A program made the translations under genes and the position numbers. This document shows positions 8,523-15,667 of a DNA stretch of 15,667 bases, one piece after another. The stretch's first letter is position 1. Each line of letters starts with the position of its first letter. The notes beneath the pieces are model-generated. The model was not told the DNA's origin. It saw only the letters and a list, made by a program, of their open reading frames with translations, and did no database searches. Source of the DNA: Methylococcaceae bacterium NSP1-1. Its GTDB lineage: Bacteria; Pseudomonadota; Gammaproteobacteria; Methylococcales; Methylomonadaceae. The DNA is taken from the NCBI GenBank assembly GCA_002256465.1, contig NQJG01000003.1:1-15667 (forward strand). Direction: 5' to 3'.

Positions 8523-8690
8523 ATGGCACATCACCCTAGAATGATCATTCTCTGTCAATCACAGTACCTTATCATTCGCGGTAACGATCGTTCCAAGATT
8601 TTCTGTCGCGAGGCGGATTATCGCTTTTATCTAAAAAACGTCAGGTGGTCGGCAAAAACCATGCCTACTAGATACAAGCTTTTGTACTGA
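8523..8690 (+). pseudogene. Decayed N-terminal fragment of a REP-associated tyrosine transposase (RAYT, Y1/IS200-like)
   Basis: A 55-codon frame starts at ATG 8523 and ends at TGA 8688-8690. Its product starts MAHHPRMIILCQSQYLIIRG and continues NDRSKIFCREADYRFYLKNV. This matches the very characteristic RAYT N-terminus, in which MAR-P-R(L/M)-(V/I)-I-PG is followed by an RGN(N/D)R..IF...D...YL..L pattern. After about residue 40 the similarity ends; the HUH metal-binding motif and catalytic tyrosine that should follow are absent, so it cannot act as a transposase. Its stop overlaps the next gene's start as TGATG. RAYT proteins mobilise or maintain REP hairpin repeats, and a REP-like pair lies at 10360-10404. 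Family assignment comes from remembered motifs and was not searched. Confidence 0.6.
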
Positions 8691-10258
8691 TGCCATCACT
8701 GATATTGGATTCAGGCTTCACCTTGATTAAAGCACTTTGTGAAGCAGAGGCTTATGATCATAAAATCGCTTCTGTTCACCTCATTGAAACTCATATTTCT
8801 TGGGTATTACTGACCGGACAATATGCCTATAAAATAAAAAAACCAGTCAATTTCGGGTTTCTGGATTTTTCTACGCTAGAGAAACGCCGTTTTTTTTGTC
8901 ATGAAGAATTAAGATTGAATCAACGCTTGGCTGCCGAGTGGTATCTTAATGTGGTACCGATAACTGGACAAATTGAGCATCCTAAAATGGATGGCACAGG
9001 GGAAGCCATTGAATATGCCGTTAAAATGGTTCAGTTTCCTTCAATACAAACACTAAAGGAATTGGGCGAGAGTGGTCAGTTGGGTCGGGATGAAATTGAT
9101 CAAATTGTTAATATTGTTGCCAATTTTCACAACACCATTGCAATAGCCGATGAACGGTCGCCTTATGGTAATAGCCGCGACATCAAGCATTGGTTTGTTG
9201 AGAATTTTTGCCATATCAGACCTTTGCTAGACGATAAATTTCAGTTACTGCAACTTGATGCTATCGAGGCTTGGGGTCATGACGAATGGACTAGCAAGTC
9301 GCCATTAATGCAACAGCGTAAACAGCAAGGTTGTGTGCGCGAATGTCACGGTGATTTGCATTTAGGTAACATGACCCTTATCAACGGCAAGATCATCCTA
9401 TTTGACTGTATTGAGTTTAATCCGATGCTGCGCTGGATTGATGTCATCAGCGAAGTCGCTTTTTTGGTGATGGATTTGTTACATTTTGGCTATCAAGATT
9501 ATGCTTACCGATTTCTCAATCACTATCTTCAAGACACTGGTGATTACCAAGGACTAACTTTATTACGTTATTATTTGGTTTATCGTGCATTAGTACGCGC
9601 TAAAGTGGCTTTATTGCGGATGAATCAAAACCCTGATGTTGATATTTATAAAGAAGTTCGTTCCGAGTATGCCGTTTTTGCCAATTTAGCCGAGCAATTT
9701 ACCCATGACAGCCAAACAGCATTGATTATTACGCATGGTTTTTCAGGTTCTGGAAAATCTACATTTACAGGTCAACTGGCTGAAAAAATCGGTGCGTTAC
9801 AAATACGTTCGGATATAGAACGCAAACGGTTATTCGGCTATCGAGCTCAAGAAACTACTGATAGCGGTATCGGTATTTATACGCCGGAAGCGGGGAAAAA
9901 AACTTACCAGCACCTTACTGAACTGGCTAAAACAGTTCTTGAAGCCGGTTTTTCTGCAATTATCGATGCAACATTTCTTAAAGCTGAACAACGGAATCTG
10001 TTTCGGCAGCTTGCCAGCGAATACTCGGTGAAATTTTTTATCATTGATTTTCAAGCGTCTGATGAAACATTATGCAGCCGACTCAGGCAACGGCGAGATG
10101 ATGCTTCGGAAGCAACAATTGATGTTCTGTATCAACAGCAGCAATCGGCGGAGCCTTTGTGGGGAGAAGAGCAAAACCATGTAATAACAATTAATACCGA
10201 GAGCGATGCTGTACTAGAAACATTGTTAGCCCGTATAAGAAACGTAGAGTCGCACTAA
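8690..10258 (+). CDS. Fused aminoglycoside-phosphotransferase-like / P-loop kinase (APH-AAA family protein)
   Basis: The 522-residue protein joins two kinase-like modules. Residues about 10-335 form an APH-like fold: it starts with ETHISWVLLTGQYAYKIKKP (33-52, with the ATP-site lysine pair), has the Brenner-type catalytic loop HGDLHLGN (220-227) and the metal-binding DCIEFNP (239-245). Residues about 343-515 form a P-loop kinase with Walker A GFSGSGKST (350-358), RSDIERKR (373-380) and a DATF strand (427-430). This fusion is common in proteobacteria and often annotated as a bifunctional aminoglycoside phosphotransferase/ATP-binding protein; to my knowledge its substrate is not established, and drug resistance should not be assumed. 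The ATG at 8690 gives the N-terminus expected for the family but has no visible Shine-Dalgarno; an in-frame TAG at 8669 excludes a longer start. The gene stands alone between divergent and convergent neighbours. Confidence 0.85.
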   Translation: MPSLILDSGFTLIKALCEAEAYDHKIASVHLIETHISWVLLTGQYAYKIKKPVNFGFLDFSTLEKRRFFCHEELRLNQRLAAEWYLNVVPITGQIEHPKMDGTGEAIEYAVKMVQFPSIQTLKELGESGQLGRDEIDQIVNIVANFHNTIAIADERSPYGNSRDIKHWFVENFCHIRPLLDDKFQLLQLDAIEAWGHDEWTSKSPLMQQRKQQGCVRECHGDLHLGNMTLINGKIILFDCIEFNPMLRWIDVISEVAFLVMDLLHFGYQDYAYRFLNHYLQDTGDYQGLTLLRYYLVYRALVRAKVALLRMNQNPDVDIYKEVRSEYAVFANLAEQFTHDSQTALIITHGFSGSGKSTFTGQLAEKIGALQIRSDIERKRLFGYRAQETTDSGIGIYTPEAGKKTYQHLTELAKTVLEAGFSAIIDATFLKAEQRNLFRQLASEYSVKFFIIDFQASDETLCSRLRQRRDDASEATIDVLYQQQQSAEPLWGEEQNHVITINTESDAVLETLLARIRNVESH

Positions 10259-10359
10259 AATGTCTCAATTGCTCAAATCTGATGTATTACATTGCACATT
10301 GCTTGTCCTCTGAGGCTGAACAATCCCACAATCAAAAATTAGTTAAATACAGCAGTGGT

Positions 10360-10404
10360 GTAGGTGCGAATTCATTCGCACCGTGCGGATAAATCCGCAC
10401 CTCC
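10360..10404. repeat. REP/BIME-like pair of adjacent hairpins
   Basis: Two palindromes lie one base apart. The first, GTGCGAATTCATTCGCAC (10364-10381), has at least 7-bp arms and is preceded by GTAG (10360-10363). The second, GTGCGGATAAATCCGCAC (10383-10400), has 8-bp arms and is followed by CTCC (10401-10404), which is GGAG on the other strand. GTAG and GGAG are the foot tetranucleotides of classic REP units recognised by RAYT transposases, so this reads as two REPs in inverted orientation, a minimal BIME. It sits between convergent genes in a 255-bp gap that is otherwise featureless, and may also act as a transcription stop or mRNA stabiliser for both. Only one copy is visible here; repeat status in the genome is unproven. 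Confidence 0.7.
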
Positions 10405-10513
10405 ATCATTTTATTGTACTTTAGCTATAGTCGCGAATATCTGTGACACGTTGTCTTGTGATATTTTTATCGAATTTGAAATAGGCATATTTTTTTAATA
10501 GATTCCGCTGTTC

Positions 10514-10834
10514 TCAGGTGACATCACCCGTTATCTTTAGTTGCATACGCAAATTCTCAAGCTCCTCCATCAAGTCAAGCACCAAGCCAACACCCGCCAA
10601 ATTAATGCCTAGATCACGCTGTAATCTGAGTGCTGAACGAACCCGTACCAGATTTGCGCCTGAAAAGTGCCAACAATGGATCTCTTTGCCTTCCGGTTCA
10701 ATGATGCCTTCTTCAACTAGACTAATAACCCAATCGGCATTGACACCACAGGCACGGCATAATTGACCCAGTGTCAGAGAATCATCTTCAATAATCGTTC
10801 CCGTGTAGATTAATAATAGGTCGTGTGAGTTCAT
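10514..10834 (-). CDS. cbpM: Chaperone modulatory protein CbpM (MerR-like)
   Basis: This small protein (106 residues from the ATG at 10834) has the CbpM layout: an N-terminal MerR-like helix-turn-helix region (LTLGQLCRACGVNADWVISL, then a VEEGIIEPEG wing), a middle RVRSALRLQRDLGINLAGV segment and a final LVLDLMEELENLRMQLK coiled coil. In E. coli CbpM binds the J domain of CbpA and blocks its stimulation of DnaK, despite its DNA-binding-like fold. It directly follows cbpA. A GTG at 10840, overlapping the cbpA stop as TAGTG, would add two residues; a GGGGG at 10849-10845 is 10 bases from the ATG and 4 from the GTG, so neither spacing is ideal and the start remains uncertain by two codons. Confidence 0.85.
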   Translation of the reverse strand: MNSHDLLLIYTGTIIEDDSLTLGQLCRACGVNADWVISLVEEGIIEPEGKEIHCWHFSGANLVRVRSALRLQRDLGINLAGVGLVLDLMEELENLRMQLKITGDVT

Positions 10835-10839
10835 TGGCA

Positions 10840-11790
10840 CTATACCCCCATAAACTGGCGTGGGTTGAAATCAAGTGTTTGTTGCATAGCTTGGTAAACT
10901 GCTTTGGCGTGTTCTGTCGTTGCAGGCGGCAGGACAATTTGCAATACAACAAAAAAATCACCCGGTGTCTTGGCGGGCAGTCCACGACCTGCCAAACGCA
11001 GTTTGCTGCCTTGTCTGGAATTAGGCGGTATTTTCAACTCAACAACACTTTCTGGTGTAGGTATTTTAATTTTAGCACCTAAAGCCGCTTCCCAAGGGGT
11101 AACGGGAAGATCCATATACACATCGGTTTCAGAAACACGGTAAAGCGGGTGGTTGTTAAATACTATTTCAAGAAATAAATCGCCTGCCTGACCGCTACCT
11201 ACGCCGGGGTTGCCCTGACCAGCCAGCTTAATATGCTGTCCCTGTTTAATGCCTTTAGGGATTTTAACATTCAGGCTTCTATGTTTCACTTGCAATTGAC
11301 CTTGGGCATTCATTTCAGGCGTGCTTAGAGAAATATTGCGTGTTGCCCCGTGATAACTATCTTCCAAATCAATATGGATTTTTGCATGACTATCCTGTCC
11401 ACGCAGAGGTTCACCGTAGTGCCGCCCAGTGTCTGCGGACTGGAATCCTGTGCGTCCAAACAGTTGTTCAAAAAAATCACTAAAGTTGCGGGCATCACCA
11501 CCCGTGAAACCACCGCCTCTGAATTCAAAGCCTTCATCCCAATTTGGCGGCGGTCTGAAATCCTGACCGGATTTCCAATTCGCACCTAACTGGTTATAAG
11601 CCGCTCTTTTCTCAGGATCCTTTAAAACCTCATAAGCTTCGCCTAATTCCTTGAATTTTGCTTCGGCATCCGGTTCTTTACTGACATCAGGATGATACTT
11701 TCGTGCCAATTTACGATAGGCGCGTTTGATTTCATCCTGACTGACATCCCGAGAGAGCCCCATGATTTTATAGTAATCTTTATATTGCAT
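10840..11790 (-). CDS. cbpA: DnaJ-class co-chaperone CbpA (curved DNA-binding protein)
   Basis: The 316-residue protein begins with a J domain (about 3-68) carrying the essential HPD motif at residues 33-35 and the KFKELGEAYEVLKDPEKRAAY helix. A Gly/Phe-rich linker follows (about 76-115, with FRGGGFTGG), then two C-terminal substrate-binding domains including LNVKIPKGIKQGQHIKLAGQ and LAGRGLPAKTPGDFFVVLQI. The cysteine-rich zinc region of classical DnaJ is absent, which together with the following cbpM gene identifies CbpA rather than DnaJ. It stimulates DnaK ATPase and, in E. coli, also binds curved DNA in stationary phase. The upstream region shows no clear sigma-32 promoter or Shine-Dalgarno sequence. 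Confidence 0.92.
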   Translation of the reverse strand: MQYKDYYKIMGLSRDVSQDEIKRAYRKLARKYHPDVSKEPDAEAKFKELGEAYEVLKDPEKRAAYNQLGANWKSGQDFRPPPNWDEGFEFRGGGFTGGDARNFSDFFEQLFGRTGFQSADTGRHYGEPLRGQDSHAKIHIDLEDSYHGATRNISLSTPEMNAQGQLQVKHRSLNVKIPKGIKQGQHIKLAGQGNPGVGSGQAGDLFLEIVFNNHPLYRVSETDVYMDLPVTPWEAALGAKIKIPTPESVVELKIPPNSRQGSKLRLAGRGLPAKTPGDFFVVLQIVLPPATTEHAKAVYQAMQQTLDFNPRQFMGV

Positions 11791-12172
11791 ATTGAATGGT
11801 CTACCTGATTACAATGAAATTTCTGTTAAGAAATCCCCTGCCGAAGAAAGATGACTTTTGCATTATGTATTTAACAACTTAGCACAACTGAGTCTAAAAC
11901 TGTTAAAAATTATCATTGAAGTTTCGTTAGAGTTCGGTGCGGTCGATATTCTTCACCCTTTAAGCATCAACGATACAAAAATTCATTTTAACGCTGTACC
12001 CTGTGCGCCAACCTGATTTTTTTAATGCCTGTTTAGCAGGCTGTTTCTGTTTCCGTTTTCTGGCTTGGTGCTCCATAATCAATAATGCGCCGAAACCACT
12101 TACCCAAAGTCTTTCATTTTGGTATTTTTTACGGTCACAAGATTGTTGTCTTTCGATATAGGGGGTTTCGGG
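11791..12172. other. Intergenic region between hpnN-like gene and cbpA
   Basis: This 382-bp stretch holds no gene I can support. It should contain the cbpA-cbpM promoter; on the minus strand only weak -35/-10-like hexamers (TTGTGC with TAATGC 16 bases on) are seen. A 38-codon minus-strand frame (12076-11960) encodes a Lys/Arg/Gln-rich peptide beginning MEHQARKRKQKQPAKQALKK, without a Shine-Dalgarno sequence; I treat it as unproven. A 5-bp-stem hairpin (12027-12041) lies inside it and lacks a T-run on the minus strand, so no terminator for the upstream gene is evident. Confidence 0.35.
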
Positions 12173-14752
12173 CTATTGTTTATCGAGTTTAGAGGAAGCA
12201 AGCAAGGCGGGTAATAGAAAAAAACTACAGACAAGAGAATATAAAAGCGCGACCATTAATAATTTACCCATGCCGCTGGTTCCAGGATGTGAAGAAAGAG
12301 ATAAGGAACCAAAGGCGACAAGCATGGTTGCCGCGCTGAAAAGCACAGCGCGTGCCATGCTGGATTGTAGTGGGTTTTTCAGTCCTGCACGGGCATAAGA
12401 CACAAAATAGATGGCGTAGGAAACCCCAAGACTCAATAACAGAGGGAGGGCGATAATATTAGCAAAATTTAACGGTAGCTCAATCAGGACAATGGTTGCC
12501 AAGGTTAATATGCCAGCAAGAAAAAGCGGCATCATAAGAAGTACCACATCACGCAAACTGCGCAGTATTAAAAAAGATAAGAAAGCAATGGCGAGTAGCG
12601 CGTAGAGTCCTGCATGAATAAACGCTCCCGTTATGGTGTGCGCTGATTCTTGAATCGAAATCGGCGCACCTGTCGCATCGGGTACAATTTGCCTAACCGC
12701 ATCGGTAAAAGCGATCAATGTTTTATAATCGCGTGCATTGCCCTTAGGATAAACTTCAATCAAAACCTGACCTTCTGGCGTAATCCAATCGCGGCGCACA
12801 TCATCGGTAATTGACTCTATGGTGACGTTTTCGGCGCTCAGGCTTTGCTTGATGGCTTCCAATTTTGATTGCATGACAGTCACGAGGTTGTTCTGCAATC
12901 GTTGCAAAAGCACAGGGTCGTGTCGTTCACCAACAGTCTCCAGTGCTTTTGCCAACCTGATAGCCGAGGCGGGTTGATTGGGTAATGCACGCAAACCTTC
13001 CACAAGTTTAGGTAAAAGAGCAAGAATCTCAGCATCACTGGGTGGCGTTTGCACTGCGGTCGCTTTTAAGGTTGGCGAAAAAATGGTACTGGCATCACTG
13101 ATAAGGTCGAGTTTGTCCTCTTGATCTTCAGGTACAAAACTTGCCAAGCTCATCACATGATCAACCTGCGGCAGTTTTTCAAGTGTCCCTACTAGTTCTT
13201 GAGCTTCTTTTAAGGAAGGACGCAAAATAGCTATCGTGTAGGTATTAAAGTCAGGGTCTTTCATCGCATCGAACAGCGTCGAAACGGATTCTGTTTGTGG
13301 GTCTTTGAGATTTAACGGATCAAAATCAAAGCGCACTTGCGTGGCAATCCCACCGCCGATGACCGCTATCAATAAAGCCATCGCTAAAATTTTGAGCCTA
13401 TGCGTTTGAATAAAGGCATCGACAGGCGCGGCGCATTTATAACCAACAGATTCTGGTTCGGCAGGTGGACGTGTAAAGGCAAGCAGGGCGGGTAGCAAGG
13501 TGATGTTTAGAATAAAGGCGATAATCATACCTGCGCCCGCAATTAAACCCAGCTCAGAAACGCCGCGATAAGCGGTAGGAATAAAGGCAAGAAAACCCAA
13601 CGACGTTGATCCCGCTGCCATAGTCAGCGGTAAAGCAATAAGCCGCGCTGTTCGCGTCATGGCTTTGGCATGGTCAGGTTCCAGATAATGTTGATCGCGA
13701 TACCGAACCCCAAACTGAATGCCGAAATCGACCGCAATACCAATAAACATCACTGCAAAGGCAACGGAAATTAGATTCAGCGAGCCAATGGTTGCAAGCG
13801 CGAAAGCTGTCGTCGCAATCAGCCCTACAATCAAGGTCAAAAGAATCGGAATGACAATCCGTAAAGAGCGTAACGCCAATAACAAAATGACCAGCACCAG
13901 AATACCAGACAGAATCGTGGCAAAGCCTGTGCCTTCGGCAACGCTAGCAAACTCCTCGTCATTCAACGCAACAGAACCCGTTAGCCTGACATGTACCCCG
14001 TGATCCGGCGTTAAGTGCAAATCACTGACGACAGCGCGTAGCGCGTTGCTGGAAGCTGCTCCCGGTTCTAAGGCGGTATAATCCAGAACTGGTTTTGTCA
14101 GAATAAATTTACGCAAATCACGCGGCAATGGCTTTTGCTCTGGTCCCATGCTTTGCAATGCCAAGGGTTTATCCTGCCCTGCCAGATTAGCTTCAATAGT
14201 CGCGGCAATGGTGTTAAAAGGCGCGTCTAGCTGCTTGAAATCGGTTTCTCCCCGTTGAACACCGTCCAGCATCATACTAATCATGCCGAAGAACCCTCGC
14301 AGGGAAGGATCACTGCCCAAAATACCCAGCATCGGTTGAGCCTGAATCATTTGGTCCAGAATCGTGTTGATTTCATCCTTAGATAAAAACAGCAAACCGT
14401 TTTTAAGGAAAAAAGGAATCTTGTCAGGTCGAACGACTTGCGAAAACCGATCTGGCATCGTGCGTAGTTTTAACGTAAGCGATTCTGCCGCCATCTCGGC
14501 AGCATCAGGCGTATCACCGTCAACGACAACAATCAGCAAATCATTTTTTTGCGGAAAGCCTTTCTCAACCGCCGCCTCACGCATACGCCAATCAAGATCA
14601 GCAGACATAAGCTGATTAATATCCGTATTAATCTTGAAATGCCCCACAACATACCAGCCCAACCCCAGTGACATAAGAAGGGCAAGCAGCACAAGTACCA
14701 ACGCGAACCGATGGCTAAAATCAACAAGGCGGGCGATAAATGATGAAAGCAA
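12173..14752 (-). CDS. hpnN: MMPL/RND-family transporter, HpnN-like (hopanoid-associated)
   Basis: The 859-residue protein has the two-fold RND/MMPL layout: an N-terminal helix (about 15-36), a first periplasmic domain (about 40-270), a helix bundle (about 275-430) with the conserved FIGIAVDFGIQFGVRY stretch (336-350, Asp342 in the proton-relay region), another helix near 453-471 opening the second half, a second periplasmic domain (about 475-705) and a final helix bundle (about 710-855). Length and the early FKINTDINQLMSADLDWR segment fit HpnN, the hopanoid biosynthesis-associated exporter thought to move hopanoids toward the outer membrane. No other hopanoid (hpn/shc) gene is visible, so a general MMPL exporter remains possible. 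The start is TTG (14752-14750), with GGAG eight bases upstream; no in-frame ATG nearby improves on it. A possible promoter (TTGGCG 14868-14863, TGTTAT 14846-14841, 16-bp spacer) lies upstream. Confidence 0.82.
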   Translation of the reverse strand: MLSSFIARLVDFSHRFALVLVLLALLMSLGLGWYVVGHFKINTDINQLMSADLDWRMREAAVEKGFPQKNDLLIVVVDGDTPDAAEMAAESLTLKLRTMPDRFSQVVRPDKIPFFLKNGLLFLSKDEINTILDQMIQAQPMLGILGSDPSLRGFFGMISMMLDGVQRGETDFKQLDAPFNTIAATIEANLAGQDKPLALQSMGPEQKPLPRDLRKFILTKPVLDYTALEPGAASSNALRAVVSDLHLTPDHGVHVRLTGSVALNDEEFASVAEGTGFATILSGILVLVILLLALRSLRIVIPILLTLIVGLIATTAFALATIGSLNLISVAFAVMFIGIAVDFGIQFGVRYRDQHYLEPDHAKAMTRTARLIALPLTMAAGSTSLGFLAFIPTAYRGVSELGLIAGAGMIIAFILNITLLPALLAFTRPPAEPESVGYKCAAPVDAFIQTHRLKILAMALLIAVIGGGIATQVRFDFDPLNLKDPQTESVSTLFDAMKDPDFNTYTIAILRPSLKEAQELVGTLEKLPQVDHVMSLASFVPEDQEDKLDLISDASTIFSPTLKATAVQTPPSDAEILALLPKLVEGLRALPNQPASAIRLAKALETVGERHDPVLLQRLQNNLVTVMQSKLEAIKQSLSAENVTIESITDDVRRDWITPEGQVLIEVYPKGNARDYKTLIAFTDAVRQIVPDATGAPISIQESAHTITGAFIHAGLYALLAIAFLSFLILRSLRDVVLLMMPLFLAGILTLATIVLIELPLNFANIIALPLLLSLGVSYAIYFVSYARAGLKNPLQSSMARAVLFSAATMLVAFGSLSLSSHPGTSGMGKLLMVALLYSLVCSFFLLPALLASSKLDKQ

Positions 14753-15230
14753 GATGAAAACTCCAGAGAGGGGGCAAGAACAAGCTGATATTAAATATAG
14801 GGTCGATAGACGAAACGGACTATAAACCCCGTTAAGCTTTATAACATAACATACAATACCTGCGCCAAAAAAATCATGCTACTTTTGCATGAATTCTACC
14901 GATTTCTGCGACTTGGAAAATTCGGTAATGGCTATGTGATGTGTCAACACTTTTCAAGACACAAAGTTAAGAAGATAGAAGAAATACCCGATTAAGGATT
15001 TTTCCTAGATGAATTACTTTCTAATAATGTCACTTTCCTTAGCGTATGTTAGTAGTCAAATCCCTCAATGAATCTTTAATGACTATATTGTATGTCGTTA
15101 CTAAAGTGTGCTACTTATTGCAAACACGCTGTCATTCACAAAAAGCCATTGAGATTTTAGCCGCAAATATCAAAAAATGTTTCGTATCTTTTTATTAATT
15201 TTAGTATTTATATTCGCTCCTATTACAAAG
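14753..15230. other. AT-rich non-coding stretch upstream of the hpnN-like gene, reaching the transposase remnant
   Basis: I see no gene in these 478 bases. On the minus strand it carries the likely promoter and ribosome binding site of the hpnN-like gene. Small inverted repeats are present: TCATGC/GCATGA (about 14874-14892), TACCGA/TCGGTA (about 14898-14930) and TGTGTC/GACACA (about 14940-14963). None has a clear role. The left end of the IS remnant cannot be placed because terminal inverted repeats are not recognisable. Confidence 0.35.
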
Positions 15231-15232
15231 GT

Positions 15233-15666
15233 AACACCGTACCTTCTGGTTTAGTGGTGAGCTATGACGCGGGTAAGAAGGTCTCTGGTATCAAGCGGCA
15301 TATTTTGGTGGATACGCAGGGCTTACCTCATGCGATAGCCGTTACTACCGCTGAGGTAACTGACCGTCAGGGTGCGTGTGTGCAATCGGACAATACGCCG
15401 ATAATTTATCCGAAGTCTCCATCGTGCTGACCGATGGCGGCTATACAGGACAGCCCTTTGCCGATGCTGTCGGGGCGACTGTTCAAGTTGTCAGACGCTC
15501 TGATTTGCATACGTTTTCTGTTATTCCTAAACGCTGGGTCGTTGAACGCTCATTCGCTTGGCTAGAAAAGTGTCGAAGATTTTGGAAAAATACGGAACGT
15601 TTACTTAATACCAGTCTGCAATTCGTCAACTTGGCTTTTTTGGCTATTTTATTACGGAGATTTTGA
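15233..15666 (+). pseudogene. IS5-family transposase remnant, 5'-truncated and frameshifted
   Basis: Two reading frames together encode the C-terminal half of an IS5-type DDE transposase. The first (from about 15233, codons in phase with 15251) gives SYDAGKKVSGIKRHILVDTQ and GLPHAIAVTTAEVTDRQGA with the second catalytic-core region. At about 15374-15382, within a GTGTGTG tract, coding shifts to another frame that gives QYADNLSEVSIVLTDGGYTG, then IPKRWVVERSFAWLEKCRRF (with the catalytic-region Glu) and LNTSLQFVNLAFLAILLRRF before the TGA at 15664-15666. Upstream of about 15233 the expected N-terminal half, including the first catalytic Asp, is missing and replaced by AT-rich DNA. Compared with remembered family members there may be a small in-frame loss after ADAV. 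The gene cannot be functional as read; the right end of the element lies beyond the window. Confidence 0.85.
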
Positions 15667-15667
15667 A

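Noticed and set aside
8690..10258. Aminoglycoside resistance gene
   Set aside because: The APH-like fold is shared by many kinases; the fusion to a P-loop kinase is a widespread family without established drug substrates.
10840..11790. Classical DnaJ
   Set aside because: The zinc-binding cysteine repeats between the Gly/Phe region and the C-terminal domains are absent, and cbpM follows.
12027..12041. Hairpin GCCTG/CAGGC as a terminator for the hpnN-like gene
   Set aside because: Stem is only 5 bp and on the minus strand it is followed by an A-rich, not T-rich, run.
1848..12105. The 13-mer AAACCACTTACCC occurs at 1848-1860 and again at 12093-12105
   Set aside because: In a window of this size a shared 13-mer is expected about once or twice by chance, and the flanks do not match.
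15374..15382. Programmed ribosomal frameshift in the IS transposase
   Set aside because: No A-rich slippery heptamer is present and the 5' half is missing anyway, so decay is the simpler reading.

Overview
The window looks like gammaproteobacterial DNA with moderate to low GC. A hopanoid-type RND transporter (HpnN-like), a fused aminoglycoside-phosphotransferase/P-loop kinase and the repeat style fit a methanotroph-like relative (Methylococcales or similar). That placement is inference from gene content; no rRNA or housekeeping marker is present to fix it.

Layout. (1) 1-700, plus strand: the 3' end of a modC-like molybdate ABC ATPase (TOBE tail only), then a complete two-domain molbindin. 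(2) 693-1867: a Rep_3-family plasmid replication initiator on the minus strand, whose 3' end overlaps the molbindin gene by 8 bp. It is preceded by four direct-repeat iterons, a very AT-rich stretch and a 10-bp-arm dyad. Together these look like a complete small iteron replicon sitting in otherwise chromosome-like sequence. (3) 1868-8212, minus strand: a tightly packed four-gene export operon (outer-membrane lipoprotein, HlyD-type adaptor, RbbA-type double-ATPase/permease, second ABC-2 permease), with two ATGA overlaps and one 2-bp gap. This can form a whole envelope-spanning efflux pump. (4) 8213-8690: a divergent intergenic region containing a decayed N-terminal fragment of a REP-associated transposase (RAYT). 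(5) 8690-10258, plus strand: a fused APH-like/P-loop kinase of unknown substrate. (6) 10360-10404: two back-to-back hairpins flanked by GTAG and (on the other strand) GGAG, that is a REP/BIME-like element between convergent genes. (7) 10514-11790, minus strand: cbpM and cbpA, an Hsp70 co-chaperone and its modulator. (8) 12173-14752, minus strand: an HpnN-like MMPL/RND transporter with a TTG start. (9) 14753-15230: AT-rich non-coding DNA, then a 5'-truncated, frameshifted IS5-family transposase to the window end.

The points most worth checking are the iteron replicon inside chromosome-like DNA and the pairing of a decayed RAYT gene with a REP-like hairpin pair about 1.7 kb away. The remaining genes belong to known families. 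I did not find a clearly new multi-gene defence or biosynthetic system.
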